From contig DASTKT010000058.1 in NCBI GenBank assembly GCA_035715725.1, positions 1 to 64,000 of the forward strand: a DNA stretch of 64,000 nt. The letters are read 5' to 3'. The notes beneath the pieces are model-generated. The model saw nothing but the letters and a program-made list of their open reading frames with translations. It searched no databases and had not been told where the DNA came from. The DNA is from JADGGV01 sp035715725. Its GTDB lineage: Bacteria; Gemmatimonadota; Gemmatimonadetes; Longimicrobiales; RSA9. Positions 32,362 to 40,320 of the stretch are shown here, one piece after another. The position numbers and the translations under genes are program-made. Within the stretch, counting starts at the first letter, position 1. Every line of letters starts with the position of its first letter.

Positions 32362-33177
32362 TCAGTCCATGAGGAAGGGCCGGTTCTTGTCGCCGCGGAT
32401 GCGGGTGACCGTCTCCGGGTCGGGCCCGGCGGCGGAGACGCGGCGGCTGGCCTCGTCGAAGCCGTCGAAGTCGAGCACGACGGGATACGGCGCGCCGGCG
32501 GCGGGGAGGCCGACCTCCTCGAGGAGCGGGCCGACAGCGGCGAGGTAGCGGCCGCGCAGCTCGTCGCCGGCGGCGTCGGCGATGCCGGCCTGGACGAGCG
32601 CGCGCGCCCGGCCGTTCTCGGGCCCGAACCAGCGGAGCAGGGTGGGGAGGGCGGCGCGCACGGCGGCGGCCGTCTCCTCGCGCGCCGCCGGCGCGCCGCG
32701 GGCCAGCCGGCGGAGCCAGGCGGCGCCGTGGGCGATGTGGAACTGCTCCTCGGCCAGGAGCTTCTCGACCCGCTGCCGGACCGGCAGGTAGGCGGAGCCG
32801 CGGAACGCCTCGAGCTGGACGGAGAGCGCCTGGTCGGCGAGCGCGTTCAGGACCACGACGGCCGGCCAGGAATCGGGCTCGCGGTCGAGGACCTCGAGGT
32901 TGCGGTACTCGCCGGGCTCGCGGCCGTGCTCGAGGTGCTGCACGTCCTCGTCGAAGTCCTTGAGCAGCGCGTAGAGCAGCCGCGCGTGCCCCCACTCGTC
33001 CTGCGCCATCGACGCGAACGCGATCCCGGCCTCCAGCTCGGGCGCGCCGAGGATCCAGCTCGCGTAGCGGAAGCCGAGCAGCCGCTTGCTGTCGGCCAGG
33101 ACCAGGATGACGTCGCGGATGGCGTCGCGCTGGTCCGGCGCGAGCCCCGCCGCGCTCTCCACCAACGTGGTCGACAT
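32362..33177 (-). CDS. paaC: Ring-1,2-phenylacetyl-CoA epoxidase subunit PaaC
   Basis: A 271-residue ferritin-like helical protein, the structural partner of PaaA in the multicomponent oxygenase that epoxidises phenylacetyl-CoA. Recognisable segments: ILVLADSKRLLGFRYASWILGAPELEAG, SMAQDEWGHARLLY and AEEQFHIAHGAAWL (only parts quoted). The di-iron ligand set is incomplete compared with PaaA, as usual for PaaC. ATG 33177 is 2 bp after the paaB stop. Confidence 0.95.
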   Translation of the reverse strand: MSTTLVESAAGLAPDQRDAIRDVILVLADSKRLLGFRYASWILGAPELEAGIAFASMAQDEWGHARLLYALLKDFDEDVQHLEHGREPGEYRNLEVLDREPDSWPAVVVLNALADQALSVQLEAFRGSAYLPVRQRVEKLLAEEQFHIAHGAAWLRRLARGAPAAREETAAAVRAALPTLLRWFGPENGRARALVQAGIADAAGDELRGRYLAAVGPLLEEVGLPAAGAPYPVVLDFDGFDEASRRVSAAGPDPETVTRIRGDKNRPFLMD

Positions 33178-33179
33178 GG

Positions 33180-33497
33180 TCAGCCTCCCGCCGCGGCGGA
33201 CTCGGCGCCGACACCGTCGCCGCCGTACGCCGAGGCGCCCGGCGCGACCTCGACGTCCGTGTGGCGGACCGGGCGCTCCGCGCTCGACGGGACGACGGCG
33301 CCGGCCACCTCCGCGTCGCTGCGGTTGAACACCTCGAGGAAGCGATCCCGCGGGACGACCCACATGTCGAACCAGCGCTCCTCGTCGTACGTGCTGTGCG
33401 CGTACACCTTCGCCAGCTCGTCGTCCGGGGCGTGCAGGTTGCCGATGTGCCGGAGCGGCTCGCCCCGGCTCTTCCGGGCGAAGACCTCGTAGACCAT
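33180..33497 (-). CDS. paaB: Phenylacetyl-CoA epoxidase subunit PaaB
   Basis: A 105-residue protein with the PaaB core YEVFARKSRGEPLRHIGNLHAPDDELA and ARxxY-like region YAHSTYDEERWFDMWVVPRDRF (parts quoted). The C-terminal 30 residues are an Ala/Gly-rich extension. PaaB bridges PaaA-PaaC heterodimers. It starts at ATG 33497, 74 bp after the paaD stop, a gap filled by a strong hairpin. Confidence 0.93.
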   Translation of the reverse strand: MVYEVFARKSRGEPLRHIGNLHAPDDELAKVYAHSTYDEERWFDMWVVPRDRFLEVFNRSDAEVAGAVVPSSAERPVRHTDVEVAPGASAYGGDGVGAESAAAGG

Positions 33498-33522
33498 TCG
33501 TCGTCTCACAGGGTGTCGTGGC

Positions 33523-33546
33523 CGGCGGCGGCTCGGGCCGCCGCCG
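33523..33546 (-). other. Intercistronic hairpin between paaD and paaB
   Basis: A perfect 10-bp GC stem (33523-33532 with 33537-33546) with a 4-nt loop lies in the only sizeable gap of the paa operon. It could stabilise or separate the two mRNA segments. No T tract. Confidence 0.5.
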
Positions 33547-33571
33547 CGCCGGTACCGCTCGGCGCGGCGGC

Positions 33572-34126
33572 TCAGGCCGCCACGCCGGCGCGCTTCAGGA
33601 TCGCCTTCCCCTCGGCCGTCATCCGCTCCCGCGTCCACGGCGGGTCCCACACCTCCCGGATGCGCACCTCGCGCACGTCCGGCTCCGCCAGCAGCCGCTC
33701 CCGGATGTCCTCGCGGATGAAGTCCATGCACGGGCAGGCCGTCGCCGTGAACGTCAGGTCCACCTCCACGACGCCGCCCTCCCGGCGCATGCCGTAGATC
33801 AGACCGAGGTCGACCAGAGAGATCGGGAACTCCGGGTCCATCACCTGGCGCAGCGCCGCCCAGAGCGGCGCCATGAGGTCCGAGTCCGGCGCCCGTTCCG
33901 GCCCGTTCCCCGGCAGCGAATCCGGCGTGGGCTCCGGCAGCGGCTCCGGGACGGACTCTGCCGGGAGGGACGGCGGCTCCGCCGTGTCCGCCTCCGGCGC
34001 GGGCTCCGACGCGCGCCGCGGCAGCGAATCCGGCGCGGTCGGCGGCGGCGACTCCGGCCCCGGCTCCCGGCGCTCGGCGGTCGCGGCGTCGCCCGAGATG
34101 CCGTTCGGAAACGCGGTCCCGCTCAC
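33572..34126 (-). CDS. paaD: PaaD, MIP18/DUF59 domain with long N-terminal linker
   Basis: A 184-residue protein; GTG 34126 overlaps the paaA stop as GTGA. Residues about 80-184 are the MIP18/DUF59 domain (ALRQVMDPEFPISLVDLGLIYG, then TFTATACPCMDFI with the conserved Cys, then VWDPPWT). The first 75 residues are an unusual disordered Pro/Glu/Ser/Asp-rich tail without known counterpart. The zinc-ribbon half of PaaD is missing and is encoded separately at 32144. It probably matures the iron centre of the epoxidase. Confidence 0.88.
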   Translation of the reverse strand: MSGTAFPNGISGDAATAERREPGPESPPPTAPDSLPRRASEPAPEADTAEPPSLPAESVPEPLPEPTPDSLPGNGPERAPDSDLMAPLWAALRQVMDPEFPISLVDLGLIYGMRREGGVVEVDLTFTATACPCMDFIREDIRERLLAEPDVREVRIREVWDPPWTRERMTAEGKAILKRAGVAA

Positions 34127-35070
34127 GCCGCCGTCTCCATGAGCCGCCCGAGCCGGCCGTGGCTGCGGCGGATGCTCTCGACGTATCGCTCGTTCATCGG
34201 GCCGCGCGCCTTCCAGCGCTGGAACACGTCGTCCCACGAGATCTCGCCGTCCTCGACCAGCCAGTGCTTGACCTCCGGGTCGTACTGGCACGGGAACGGG
34301 TAGTCCAGCACGTACTGCTGCGCCGCCTCGTCCCAGTGCGCCGGCACGCGCAGCCCCAGCTTCTCGCAGAGCGGCACCGTATGCGACATCCAGTCCTGGC
34401 GGAGCTGGTCGTTCGTGAGCCCCTTCAGGCGGTAATCGAGCTGGTCGCTGTGCCGTTTGAGCTGGTCCGGCAGCCCGAACCACTCCACCGTCATCGGGAA
34501 CATCCAGTCCACCGCCCGCTGCAGCGCCTCGCGCGCCTCGCCGCCGAGCTTGACCAGCCGCTTCATCCAGTTCTCGCCGTGGCGCAGGTGGAAGTTCTCC
34601 TCCAGGTCCACCTTCACCAGCGCGCGCTTCAGCGGGCCGTAGCTCGTGTTCCGGTAGACGTCGGAGAGGAGCGTGTAGCCCGCGCGGTCGAAGAAGCCGT
34701 TGGCGACGACGAGCTCGATCCAGCTCTCCAGCGGCTGGTCGAAGCCGTAGGGGTGCTTGAACTGCCGCGGCTCCCGCTCGTAGAGCAGCTTCTCGCGGTC
34801 GAGGCCGAGGTCCTCCAGGATCCGGTACGCGATGTTCGCGTGGGCGAGCTCGTCCTGGATGATGGCCACCGCCGAGACCTGGGTGTTCGTCGACGGTGCG
34901 TCCTGCGCCGCCATCCAGTACGCGGGAGCGCTGATCAGCTCGGTGTCCCCCTGGACGAGCAACTGGGTGATGATGGCCTTACGGTAGCCGTCCGTCATCT
35001 CGTCGGGCGACTCGAGGATGTAGCCGTCGCGGATCTTCTGCTTGAGCTCGTCCTCGGTGAATCGGCTCAT
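34123..35070 (-). CDS. paaA: Ring-1,2-phenylacetyl-CoA epoxidase catalytic subunit PaaA
   Basis: A 315-residue di-iron oxygenase subunit. Ferritin-like iron-ligand motifs are visible as QDELAHANIAYRILEDLG and DLEENFHLRHGENWM; the substrate-facing DAPSTNTQVSAVAIIQ is conserved. It converts phenylacetyl-CoA to the ring-1,2-epoxide, the committed aerobic step. It is the first gene of paaA-paaD-paaB-paaC-Zn ribbon; the reductase PaaE and the later pathway genes are not in the window. Start ATG 35070 follows GGGAG, next to a putative operator. Confidence 0.96.
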   Translation of the reverse strand: MSRFTEDELKQKIRDGYILESPDEMTDGYRKAIITQLLVQGDTELISAPAYWMAAQDAPSTNTQVSAVAIIQDELAHANIAYRILEDLGLDREKLLYEREPRQFKHPYGFDQPLESWIELVVANGFFDRAGYTLLSDVYRNTSYGPLKRALVKVDLEENFHLRHGENWMKRLVKLGGEAREALQRAVDWMFPMTVEWFGLPDQLKRHSDQLDYRLKGLTNDQLRQDWMSHTVPLCEKLGLRVPAHWDEAAQQYVLDYPFPCQYDPEVKHWLVEDGEISWDDVFQRWKARGPMNERYVESIRRSHGRLGRLMETAA

Positions 35071-35085
35071 GGTGTTCTCCCGTTC

Positions 35086-35097
35086 GAACGCTCGTTC
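35086..35097. promoter_or_regulatory. Candidate operator for paa repression (GAACG-CT-CGTTC)
   Basis: A perfect 12-bp inverted repeat 16 bp upstream of the paaA ATG, between promoter and ribosome binding site. The core AACG-N2-CGTT is the shape I recall for PaaR (TetR family) sites in Thermus. It also overlaps a second palindrome, CGTTCGAACG (35081-35090). No paaR gene is in the window. Confidence 0.5.
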
Positions 35098-35108
35098 AGG
35101 TTGGCCGA

Positions 35109-35137
35109 AGTTTGGTGCGCGCGGGTTGGGGCGTCAA
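35109..35137 (-). promoter_or_regulatory. Promoter of the paa operon
   Basis: Minus-strand TTGACG (35132-35137), 17-bp spacer, CAAACT (35109-35114); predicted start near 35102, immediately before the palindromes at 35081-35097. Confidence 0.6.
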
Positions 35138-35209
35138 GGCGCGGTGGAGGTTCGTGGGCGGTCGAGCCGGCGAGAGGCGTCGGGGGCACGGGGCGAGGGA
35201 GCTCGCGCC

Positions 35210-35503
35210 TCACCGCGATCCCAACACCTTCACGAGCTTGTTGTAGACGCCCATGGCGAGGAGGGACGGGGGCCACATGCCGACGAAGCGGCTGAGCCGG
35301 ACGTGGCCGGCGACCTCGAAGGCGAGGGAGAGGCCCATGGCGCCGAGGGCGGCGAAGAGGAACGCGTCGGATGGGACCTTCGCGCTCTGGTGCTCGATCA
35401 GGCGGGTGAGGGTGCCCTCGGCGTGCTCGTCGCGGATGACGGGCGCGGGGACGTAGGCGCGCATCGACTTGCGGCTGGCGGGGTTGACGTGCTTGTTGGC
35501 CAT
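35210..35503 (-). CDS. Small membrane protein of unknown function
   Basis: A 97-residue protein (ATG 35503 behind GGAGG). A basic N-terminus with VNPASRKSMRAYVP is followed by a charged region (IRDEHAEGTLTRLIEHQSA) and one or two hydrophobic segments (about 50-68 and 75-90, with MGLSLAFEV). No family recognised. It is divergent from the DUF1990 operon and in line with, but 140 bp upstream of, paaA. Confidence 0.75.
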   Translation of the reverse strand: MANKHVNPASRKSMRAYVPAPVIRDEHAEGTLTRLIEHQSAKVPSDAFLFAALGAMGLSLAFEVAGHVRLSRFVGMWPPSLLAMGVYNKLVKVLGSR

Positions 35504-35618
35504 GGCGGTCCTCCGGTCGGCGGCGAGGCCCGACGGGGCAAATTGGGTGCCGATCGTGGAGGCGGCGTGGTGCCGGACTTGCGTTCCGCGAGATCGGATC
35601 GCGCAGCGGAGGAGTGGG

Positions 35619-36233
35619 ATGGTGGGCGGGACGGAGTGGCTGCGGGAGTTGAAGGAGAAGCTGCTACTGGCGGCGGCGGGCGTCGGGCCGTTGCTGCAGC
35701 GGGACTACTGGGCGGTGATCCGGGACAGCCGGCTGCGGCCGCCGGAGGTGGCGGCGGTGGTGGCGGAGCGATTCGCGTGCTTTCCGCCCGGGGAGCTGGT
35801 CCGGTTCCGGCGGATGGACGGCGGGGAGGGGCCGCTGGAGCCGGGGGACGTGCTGGATGTGGACATCCGCATGGCGGGCGCGTGTCAGGTCGGGGTGGTG
35901 CATCGCGACCGGAACAGCCTGACCGTGGCGACGCTGGCCGGGCACCCCGAGGCGGGGCGGATCACGTTCGGGGCGTACCCGAACGAAGCCGGCGACGTGG
36001 TCTTTCACATCCGCAGCCGGGCGCGGTCGAGCACGAGGAGCCGGTTGCTCGGCTTCAGGGCGATGGGTGATGCCATGCAGACGACGACGTGGACGGATTT
36101 CATCAACCGGCTCGCCGTGGAGGTCGGGGATGGCGTGGAGGGGGTGATTCACGCCGAGAAACGCGTGGTCGAGGAAACCGACGAGGACCGCGCGGTCCCG
36201 CCGGTTCCGACGTTCGTGGCGACCGGGGAGTAG
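35619..36233 (+). CDS. DUF1990-like protein, first copy
   Basis: A 204-residue protein (ATG 35619 after GGAGGAGTG). Residues 55-165 follow the DUF1990 outline: GELVRFRRMDGGEGPLEPGDVLDV, a central beta region, TFGAYPNEAGDVVFHIRSRARS and an aromatic helix. The N-terminal 50 residues are helical. The C-terminus is acidic (VVEETDEDRAV). No catalytic residues are known for the family. It is 2 bp from a second DUF1990-like gene; the two are probably partners or duplicates. Confidence 0.65.
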   Translation: MVGGTEWLRELKEKLLLAAAGVGPLLQRDYWAVIRDSRLRPPEVAAVVAERFACFPPGELVRFRRMDGGEGPLEPGDVLDVDIRMAGACQVGVVHRDRNSLTVATLAGHPEAGRITFGAYPNEAGDVVFHIRSRARSSTRSRLLGFRAMGDAMQTTTWTDFINRLAVEVGDGVEGVIHAEKRVVEETDEDRAVPPVPTFVATGE

Positions 36234-36235
36234 CG

Positions 36236-36946
36236 GTGGCGGAGTGGCGTTTCGGCCGGGGGTGGACGGAGCCGGAGCTGGCGGAGCGGTTGGTGGAGGC
36301 GGGCTGGCTGGGCCGGAACTTCGACGCCGCGCAATCGGCGATGACGCGCGCGAACGGGTGGAGCCACTACTACTCGGAGTCGGTCGTGGCGCGGGAGCGC
36401 AGCGGGCCGCCGGACCCGGCCGGGCTCTTCGAGCGCGCGCGCGTGGCGCTGATCGGCTACCAGTTCTCCGACCCGGCGATCGTGGTCGGCCACTTCGACG
36501 GCGATGCGCGGCTCCTCGGCCGGCGGATGCTCCTCGAGCTCAAGGTGGTGGGGCTGCACTACCTGTGCGCCGTCGTGGTCGCCGCGGTGCGGGACGACCG
36601 GGCGGAGGGCCGGACCACGTTCGGCTATCGCTACGACACGCTGGAGGGCCACATCGAGCGCGGCTCGGAGTGGTTCCTCCTGACGAAGGACGAGGCGACG
36701 GGCGAGATCCGCTTCCGCGTGGACGCCTCGTGGCGGCCCGGGGAGTTCCCGAATGCGTGGAGCCGCGGCGGCTTCGGGCTCCTGGCCCCCCGGTACCAGG
36801 AGCGCTGGCACCGCAGCGCCCACGGCCGACTCTTCCTCCTCGCCCACTACGGCAGCCTGACGCCGCCGCGGCCCGGAGCCGGACACCTCGTCCACGCCGG
36901 ACCCGACGTCGTCTTCGAATCCCTCCCAGCAAGGCGGCGCTCATGA
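36236..36946 (+). CDS. DUF1990 family protein, second copy
   Basis: A 236-residue protein starting at GTG 36236, 2 bp after the previous stop. The DUF1990 core is clearer here: NFDAAQSAMTRANGWSHYY, FERARVALIGYQFSDPAIV, TTFGYRYDTLEGHIERGSEWF and WRPGEFPNAWSRGG (parts quoted). Similar to plant and actinobacterial DUF1990 proteins of unknown biochemical role. The stop overlaps the following start by ATGA. Confidence 0.8.
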   Translation: MAEWRFGRGWTEPELAERLVEAGWLGRNFDAAQSAMTRANGWSHYYSESVVARERSGPPDPAGLFERARVALIGYQFSDPAIVVGHFDGDARLLGRRMLLELKVVGLHYLCAVVVAAVRDDRAEGRTTFGYRYDTLEGHIERGSEWFLLTKDEATGEIRFRVDASWRPGEFPNAWSRGGFGLLAPRYQERWHRSAHGRLFLLAHYGSLTPPRPGAGHLVHAGPDVVFESLPARRRS

Positions 36947-37419
36947 AACGGACACAAAAGGAAGCGATCGTCGTGGCCGCGGGCTTCGGTGCCATCGCCG
37001 GCCTGCGCAGCATGGCCGCGCCACAGCTCCTCAGCCGGCGGCTGTCGCACCGGCGCCGGCGGCGCGGGCGCCTCGGCCGCGTACTCGCCTCCCCGGCGGC
37101 CGCGCGGACGCTGCGCATCGCCGCGCTCGGCGAGATCGTGGCGGACAAGCTCCCATTCGCGCCCGCTCGGACGGACCCGCTGCCGCTCCTCGGACGGGCC
37201 GCCACGGGCGCGCTCTGCGGCCTGGCCGTGGCCGGCGAGCTCGGCACGGCCCCGCTCGCACCGGCCATCGCGGGCGCGGGAGCCGCGCTGGCCGCCGCGT
37301 TCGCGGCGTACCACCTGCGCCGCGGAGTGGACCGCGCGCTCCCCGACGCGCTGGTCGGGCTGGCGGAGGATGGCCTGGTTCGGACGGTCGGCTCGCGGTT
37401 CGCCGACGCCGCTGTTTGA
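36943..37419 (+). CDS. DUF4126-like small membrane protein
   Basis: A 158-residue protein (ATG 36943, ATGA overlap). It opens with AAGFGAIAGLRSMAAPQLLS, the family's characteristic GxxAGxRSxxxP, and later has GEIVADKLPFAPARTDPLPLLGR and several small hydrophobic helices rich in Ala/Gly. DUF4126 proteins are uncharacterised membrane proteins. It ends the three-gene DUF1990 unit and is followed by a hairpin. Confidence 0.85.
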   Translation: MKRTQKEAIVVAAGFGAIAGLRSMAAPQLLSRRLSHRRRRRGRLGRVLASPAAARTLRIAALGEIVADKLPFAPARTDPLPLLGRAATGALCGLAVAGELGTAPLAPAIAGAGAALAAAFAAYHLRRGVDRALPDALVGLAEDGLVRTVGSRFADAAV

Positions 37420-37449
37420 TTTGCGCAACACATTCTGGCGGAGGGATTT

Positions 37450-37471
37450 ACGGGCGCCTGCCAGCGCCCGT
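37450..37471 (+). terminator. Hairpin after the DUF1990/DUF4126 unit
   Basis: A perfect 8-bp stem (37450-37457 with 37464-37471, ACGGGCGC/GCGCCCGT), 6-nt loop, 30 bp past the stop. It is followed by CGTGG rather than T, so efficiency is uncertain. Confidence 0.5.
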
Positions 37472-37554
37472 CGTGGTGGTATCGTCCTTGCCCCGGATAA
37501 CCCGATCCGAGTCGGACGGGAAACGACCCAGCCGGGCACGGGCGAGGATTGGAC

Positions 37555-40074
37555 ATGGCACCGAGCGAACCGATCGAGATCGAACCGACGCCGGAGCCGG
37601 AGCGCGGCCCGAACGTACTGGCCGTCCTACTGGTGATGATGGCGCTGGCGGTGGCGGCGATGGCGTCGCTCTGGTTCACGTGCGGGTTCCGGGGGTGCCC
37701 GGACGTGAAGACGCTCCGGTCGTACATTCCGGAGGAGGCGTCGGTCGTGCTGGACCGGCGCGGCGCGGAGATCGGCAAGCTGTACAAGGTGAACCGCCGG
37801 ATCGTGCCGCTGGATTCGCTGCCGGAGTACGTGCCGGCGGCGTTCGTGGCGGTGGAGGACCAGCGGTTCTGGAAGCATGGGGGCGTGGACTGGCAGCGGG
37901 TGCCCGGCGCGTTCCTGGCGAACGTGAAGTCACGGGGGATCGCGCAGGGGTTCAGCACGATCACGATGCAGCTCGCGCGCAACCTGTTCCCGGACCGGCT
38001 GCCGGCGCGGCAGCGCACGGCGGTGCGGAAGGTGGCGGAGATGCGCGTGGCGATGGCGATCGAGCATCGGTACAGCAAGCGGGACATCCTGCAGATGTAC
38101 CTGAACCAGATCTACTTCGGTCAGGGGGCGTGGGGCATCGAGGCGGCGGCGCAGGAATACTTCGGCAAGCCGGCGAAGGAGCTGACGCTGCCGGAGGCGG
38201 CGCTCCTGGCGGCGCTGCCGCAGGCGCCGTCGCGGATCAACCCGCGCAACAACCGGGCGGCCGCGCAGGAGCGGCGGAACCTGGTGCTGGGGGAGATGGC
38301 GGACCAGGGGTGGATCACCGCGGCGCAGGCGGAGCAGGCGAAGCACGCGCGGATCAAGCTGCGGCGAGGGAGCAACGACGATGCGGAGCAGAACGCGCCG
38401 TACTACCTGGAGGCGGTGCGGCAGGTGCTGGAGCAGCAGTTCGGGGACGCGGTCTACACGGGCGGACTGCGGATCCACACGACGCTGGATCTGCCCACGC
38501 AGAAGGTGGCCGAGGCCGAGCTGGAGCGGCAGCTGAAGGCGATCGAGCGGGGCGCGTACGGCTCGTTCCGCGGGCCGCGCTATGGCAATCCGGCGTCGGA
38601 GGCGGAGGATGGCGACGGCCCGAGCTACCTCCAGGGGGCGCTCGTCATCCTGGACGCCTCGAGCGGCGATGCGCTGGCGTGGGTCGGCGGCCGGGACTTC
38701 GGCGATTCGCGCTACGATCGCGTCACGCAGGCGAGGCGGCAGCCCGGGAGCGCATTCAAGCCGTTCGTCTACACGGCGGCGGTGCAGGCCGGGTATCCGC
38801 CGACGTACCGGCTGTCGGATGCGCCGGTCCAGTTCGCCCTCGACCGGCACCGCACCTGGGTGCCGAAGAACTACGACGGGGTGTTCAAGGGTCCGGTGTC
38901 GATGGACCAGGCGCTGACGGAGTCGCGCAACGTGCCGACAATCGAGCTGGCGCAGGCCGTCGGACTGGACCGCGTGATCGACACGGCGCACCAGCTCGGG
39001 ATCAGCTCGGACCTGCCGGCGGTGCCGTCGCTGCCCCTGGGCGTCGGCGGTGTCACGCCACTGGAGCTGACGGACTCGTACGCGGCGTTCGCGACGCTGG
39101 GGAACCGGCCGGAGCCGCGGCTGGTCACGCGGGTCGAGGACCGGGACGGCAACGTCGTCTGGGCGCAGGCGCCGCAGGCGGCCCAGGTGCTGGATCCGGC
39201 GGTGGCGTTCGTGATGAACTCGATGCTGCAGGACGTGGTGAACCGCGGGACGGGTACGGCCGTGCGCGCGGCGGGCTTCGCCGATCCGGCCGGCGGCAAG
39301 ACCGGCACGACGAACGACGGCACGGACGCGTGGTTCATCGGCTTCACGCCGCGCCTCGTGGGCGGGGTCTGGATCGGCTTCGACCAGCCGCGGCCGATCA
39401 CGGGCGACGCCTCGGGCGGGCACCTGGCGGCGCCGATCTGGGGGCGGATCATGGCTCGCGTCGCGGGCGGCGCGGGCGGGTGGCAGCCGCCGCCGGGCGT
39501 GGAGAAGCTGTGGGTCGAGCCGACGGGCAACGTCCTCGCCGCCGACTGTCCGCCGCCGGGGGATGCGCACAGCATGTGGTTCGTCCAGGGCACGGCGCCG
39601 GCGGCCGGCTGCTACCCGGCCGGGTACGCGGCGAGTGATGGCGGAGTGTGGGGCGACACGCTGATGGGCGCGGACACGATGGCGTCCGACGACGACGGGT
39701 GGATCGAGCGGCTCCGGCGCCGGCTGTTCGGGACGCCGCCGTCCGGCGCGCCGCCGGCGGCCGAGCCGCAGCCGGCGCCGATCGATTCGGGCGTACCGAC
39801 GCCGGTGCCGGGCGAGCCGCTGCCGGCCGAGCCGCCGGTCCAACCGGCGCCGGTGGACACGCTGCGGCCGGTGCCGCCGGACACCCTGCGGCTGGTGCCG
39901 CCGAAGCCGGTGGACGGGAGCCGACTACTCGGCCGCCCGGTCCGGCCGGGCCAGGCGCCGACGCCCCGGCGGCCGCGGTCGGTGCCGGACTCGACGGGCG
40001 CGCCGGTGCCGGTACCGCGGCCGGACACCGCGCCCGCCGCGCCGCCGGCGGACACCTCCGGCGTTCCGCGCTAG
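37555..40074 (+). CDS. Penicillin-binding protein 1A-type synthase, second copy
   Basis: An 839-residue protein; ATG 37555 is chosen over a TTG two codons earlier. A membrane helix (about 18-40) precedes the GT51 domain with catalytic Glu101 (AFVAVEDQRFWKHGG) and FSTITMQLARN. The transpeptidase has Ser399 in PGSAFKPF, SRN in ESRNVPTIEL and GKTGTTNDGTDAW. The C-terminal 200 residues are linker and a long Pro/Val/Asp-rich tail that may span or interact in the periplasm. It is roughly half identical to the protein at 29157 by eye. The roles of the two are probably overlapping or condition-specific. Confidence 0.95.
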   Translation: MAPSEPIEIEPTPEPERGPNVLAVLLVMMALAVAAMASLWFTCGFRGCPDVKTLRSYIPEEASVVLDRRGAEIGKLYKVNRRIVPLDSLPEYVPAAFVAVEDQRFWKHGGVDWQRVPGAFLANVKSRGIAQGFSTITMQLARNLFPDRLPARQRTAVRKVAEMRVAMAIEHRYSKRDILQMYLNQIYFGQGAWGIEAAAQEYFGKPAKELTLPEAALLAALPQAPSRINPRNNRAAAQERRNLVLGEMADQGWITAAQAEQAKHARIKLRRGSNDDAEQNAPYYLEAVRQVLEQQFGDAVYTGGLRIHTTLDLPTQKVAEAELERQLKAIERGAYGSFRGPRYGNPASEAEDGDGPSYLQGALVILDASSGDALAWVGGRDFGDSRYDRVTQARRQPGSAFKPFVYTAAVQAGYPPTYRLSDAPVQFALDRHRTWVPKNYDGVFKGPVSMDQALTESRNVPTIELAQAVGLDRVIDTAHQLGISSDLPAVPSLPLGVGGVTPLELTDSYAAFATLGNRPEPRLVTRVEDRDGNVVWAQAPQAAQVLDPAVAFVMNSMLQDVVNRGTGTAVRAAGFADPAGGKTGTTNDGTDAWFIGFTPRLVGGVWIGFDQPRPITGDASGGHLAAPIWGRIMARVAGGAGGWQPPPGVEKLWVEPTGNVLAADCPPPGDAHSMWFVQGTAPAAGCYPAGYAASDGGVWGDTLMGADTMASDDDGWIERLRRRLFGTPPSGAPPAAEPQPAPIDSGVPTPVPGEPLPAEPPVQPAPVDTLRPVPPDTLRLVPPKPVDGSRLLGRPVRPGQAPTPRRPRSVPDSTGAPVPVPRPDTAPAAPPADTSGVPR

Positions 40075-40183
40075 GCGGGGCGCCGCCACGGGCCGGTCGC
40101 GGGTCCGGCGCGGATGGCGCAGGCGGTGTAGGGGGCGCCGGGGGGGCGGCGGCGCGCGACTCGGGGCTAAGTCCTAACGCGAG

Positions 40184-40212
40184 TTGACAGAACGGCTGCC
40201 GCCCGCCAAGCT
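40184..40212 (+). promoter_or_regulatory. Promoter for the saccharopine dehydrogenase-like gene
   Basis: Consensus TTGACA (40184-40189), 17-bp spacer, CAAGCT (40207-40212). Predicted start near 40219, giving a leader of about 100 nt. Confidence 0.5.
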
Positions 40213-40229
40213 GAAGGGCTTCCCAGGTC

Positions 40230-40250
40230 CGATACCGGGTCGATACCGGG
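40230..40250 (+). repeat. Direct repeat CGATACCGGG at 11-bp spacing in the leader
   Basis: CGATACCGGG occurs at 40230-40239 and again at 40241-40250, one helical turn apart and just after the predicted start. This is a common arrangement for regulator binding. A 6-bp hairpin GCCCGC/GCGGGC follows (40250-40263). Confidence 0.6.
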
Positions 40251-40279
40251 CCCGCTCGCGGGCAGGACGTACGAAGAAC

Positions 40280-40305
40280 GAGGCCCGTCGGCCTCTCCCG
40301 TTTTT
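40280..40305 (+). terminator. Candidate leader attenuator
   Basis: A 6-bp stem GAGGCC/GGCCTC (40280-40285/40290-40295) with a CGTC loop is followed by TCCCG and five T (40301-40305), only 15 bp before the ATG at 40321. It could instead end read-through from the PBP gene. Confidence 0.4.
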
Positions 40306-40320
40306 GCCGGAGGAACCCCG

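Noticed and set aside
40213..40320. Lysine riboswitch upstream of the saccharopine dehydrogenase-like gene
   Set aside because: The leader is only about 100 nt and lacks the conserved lysine aptamer core; only short hairpins and direct repeats are visible.
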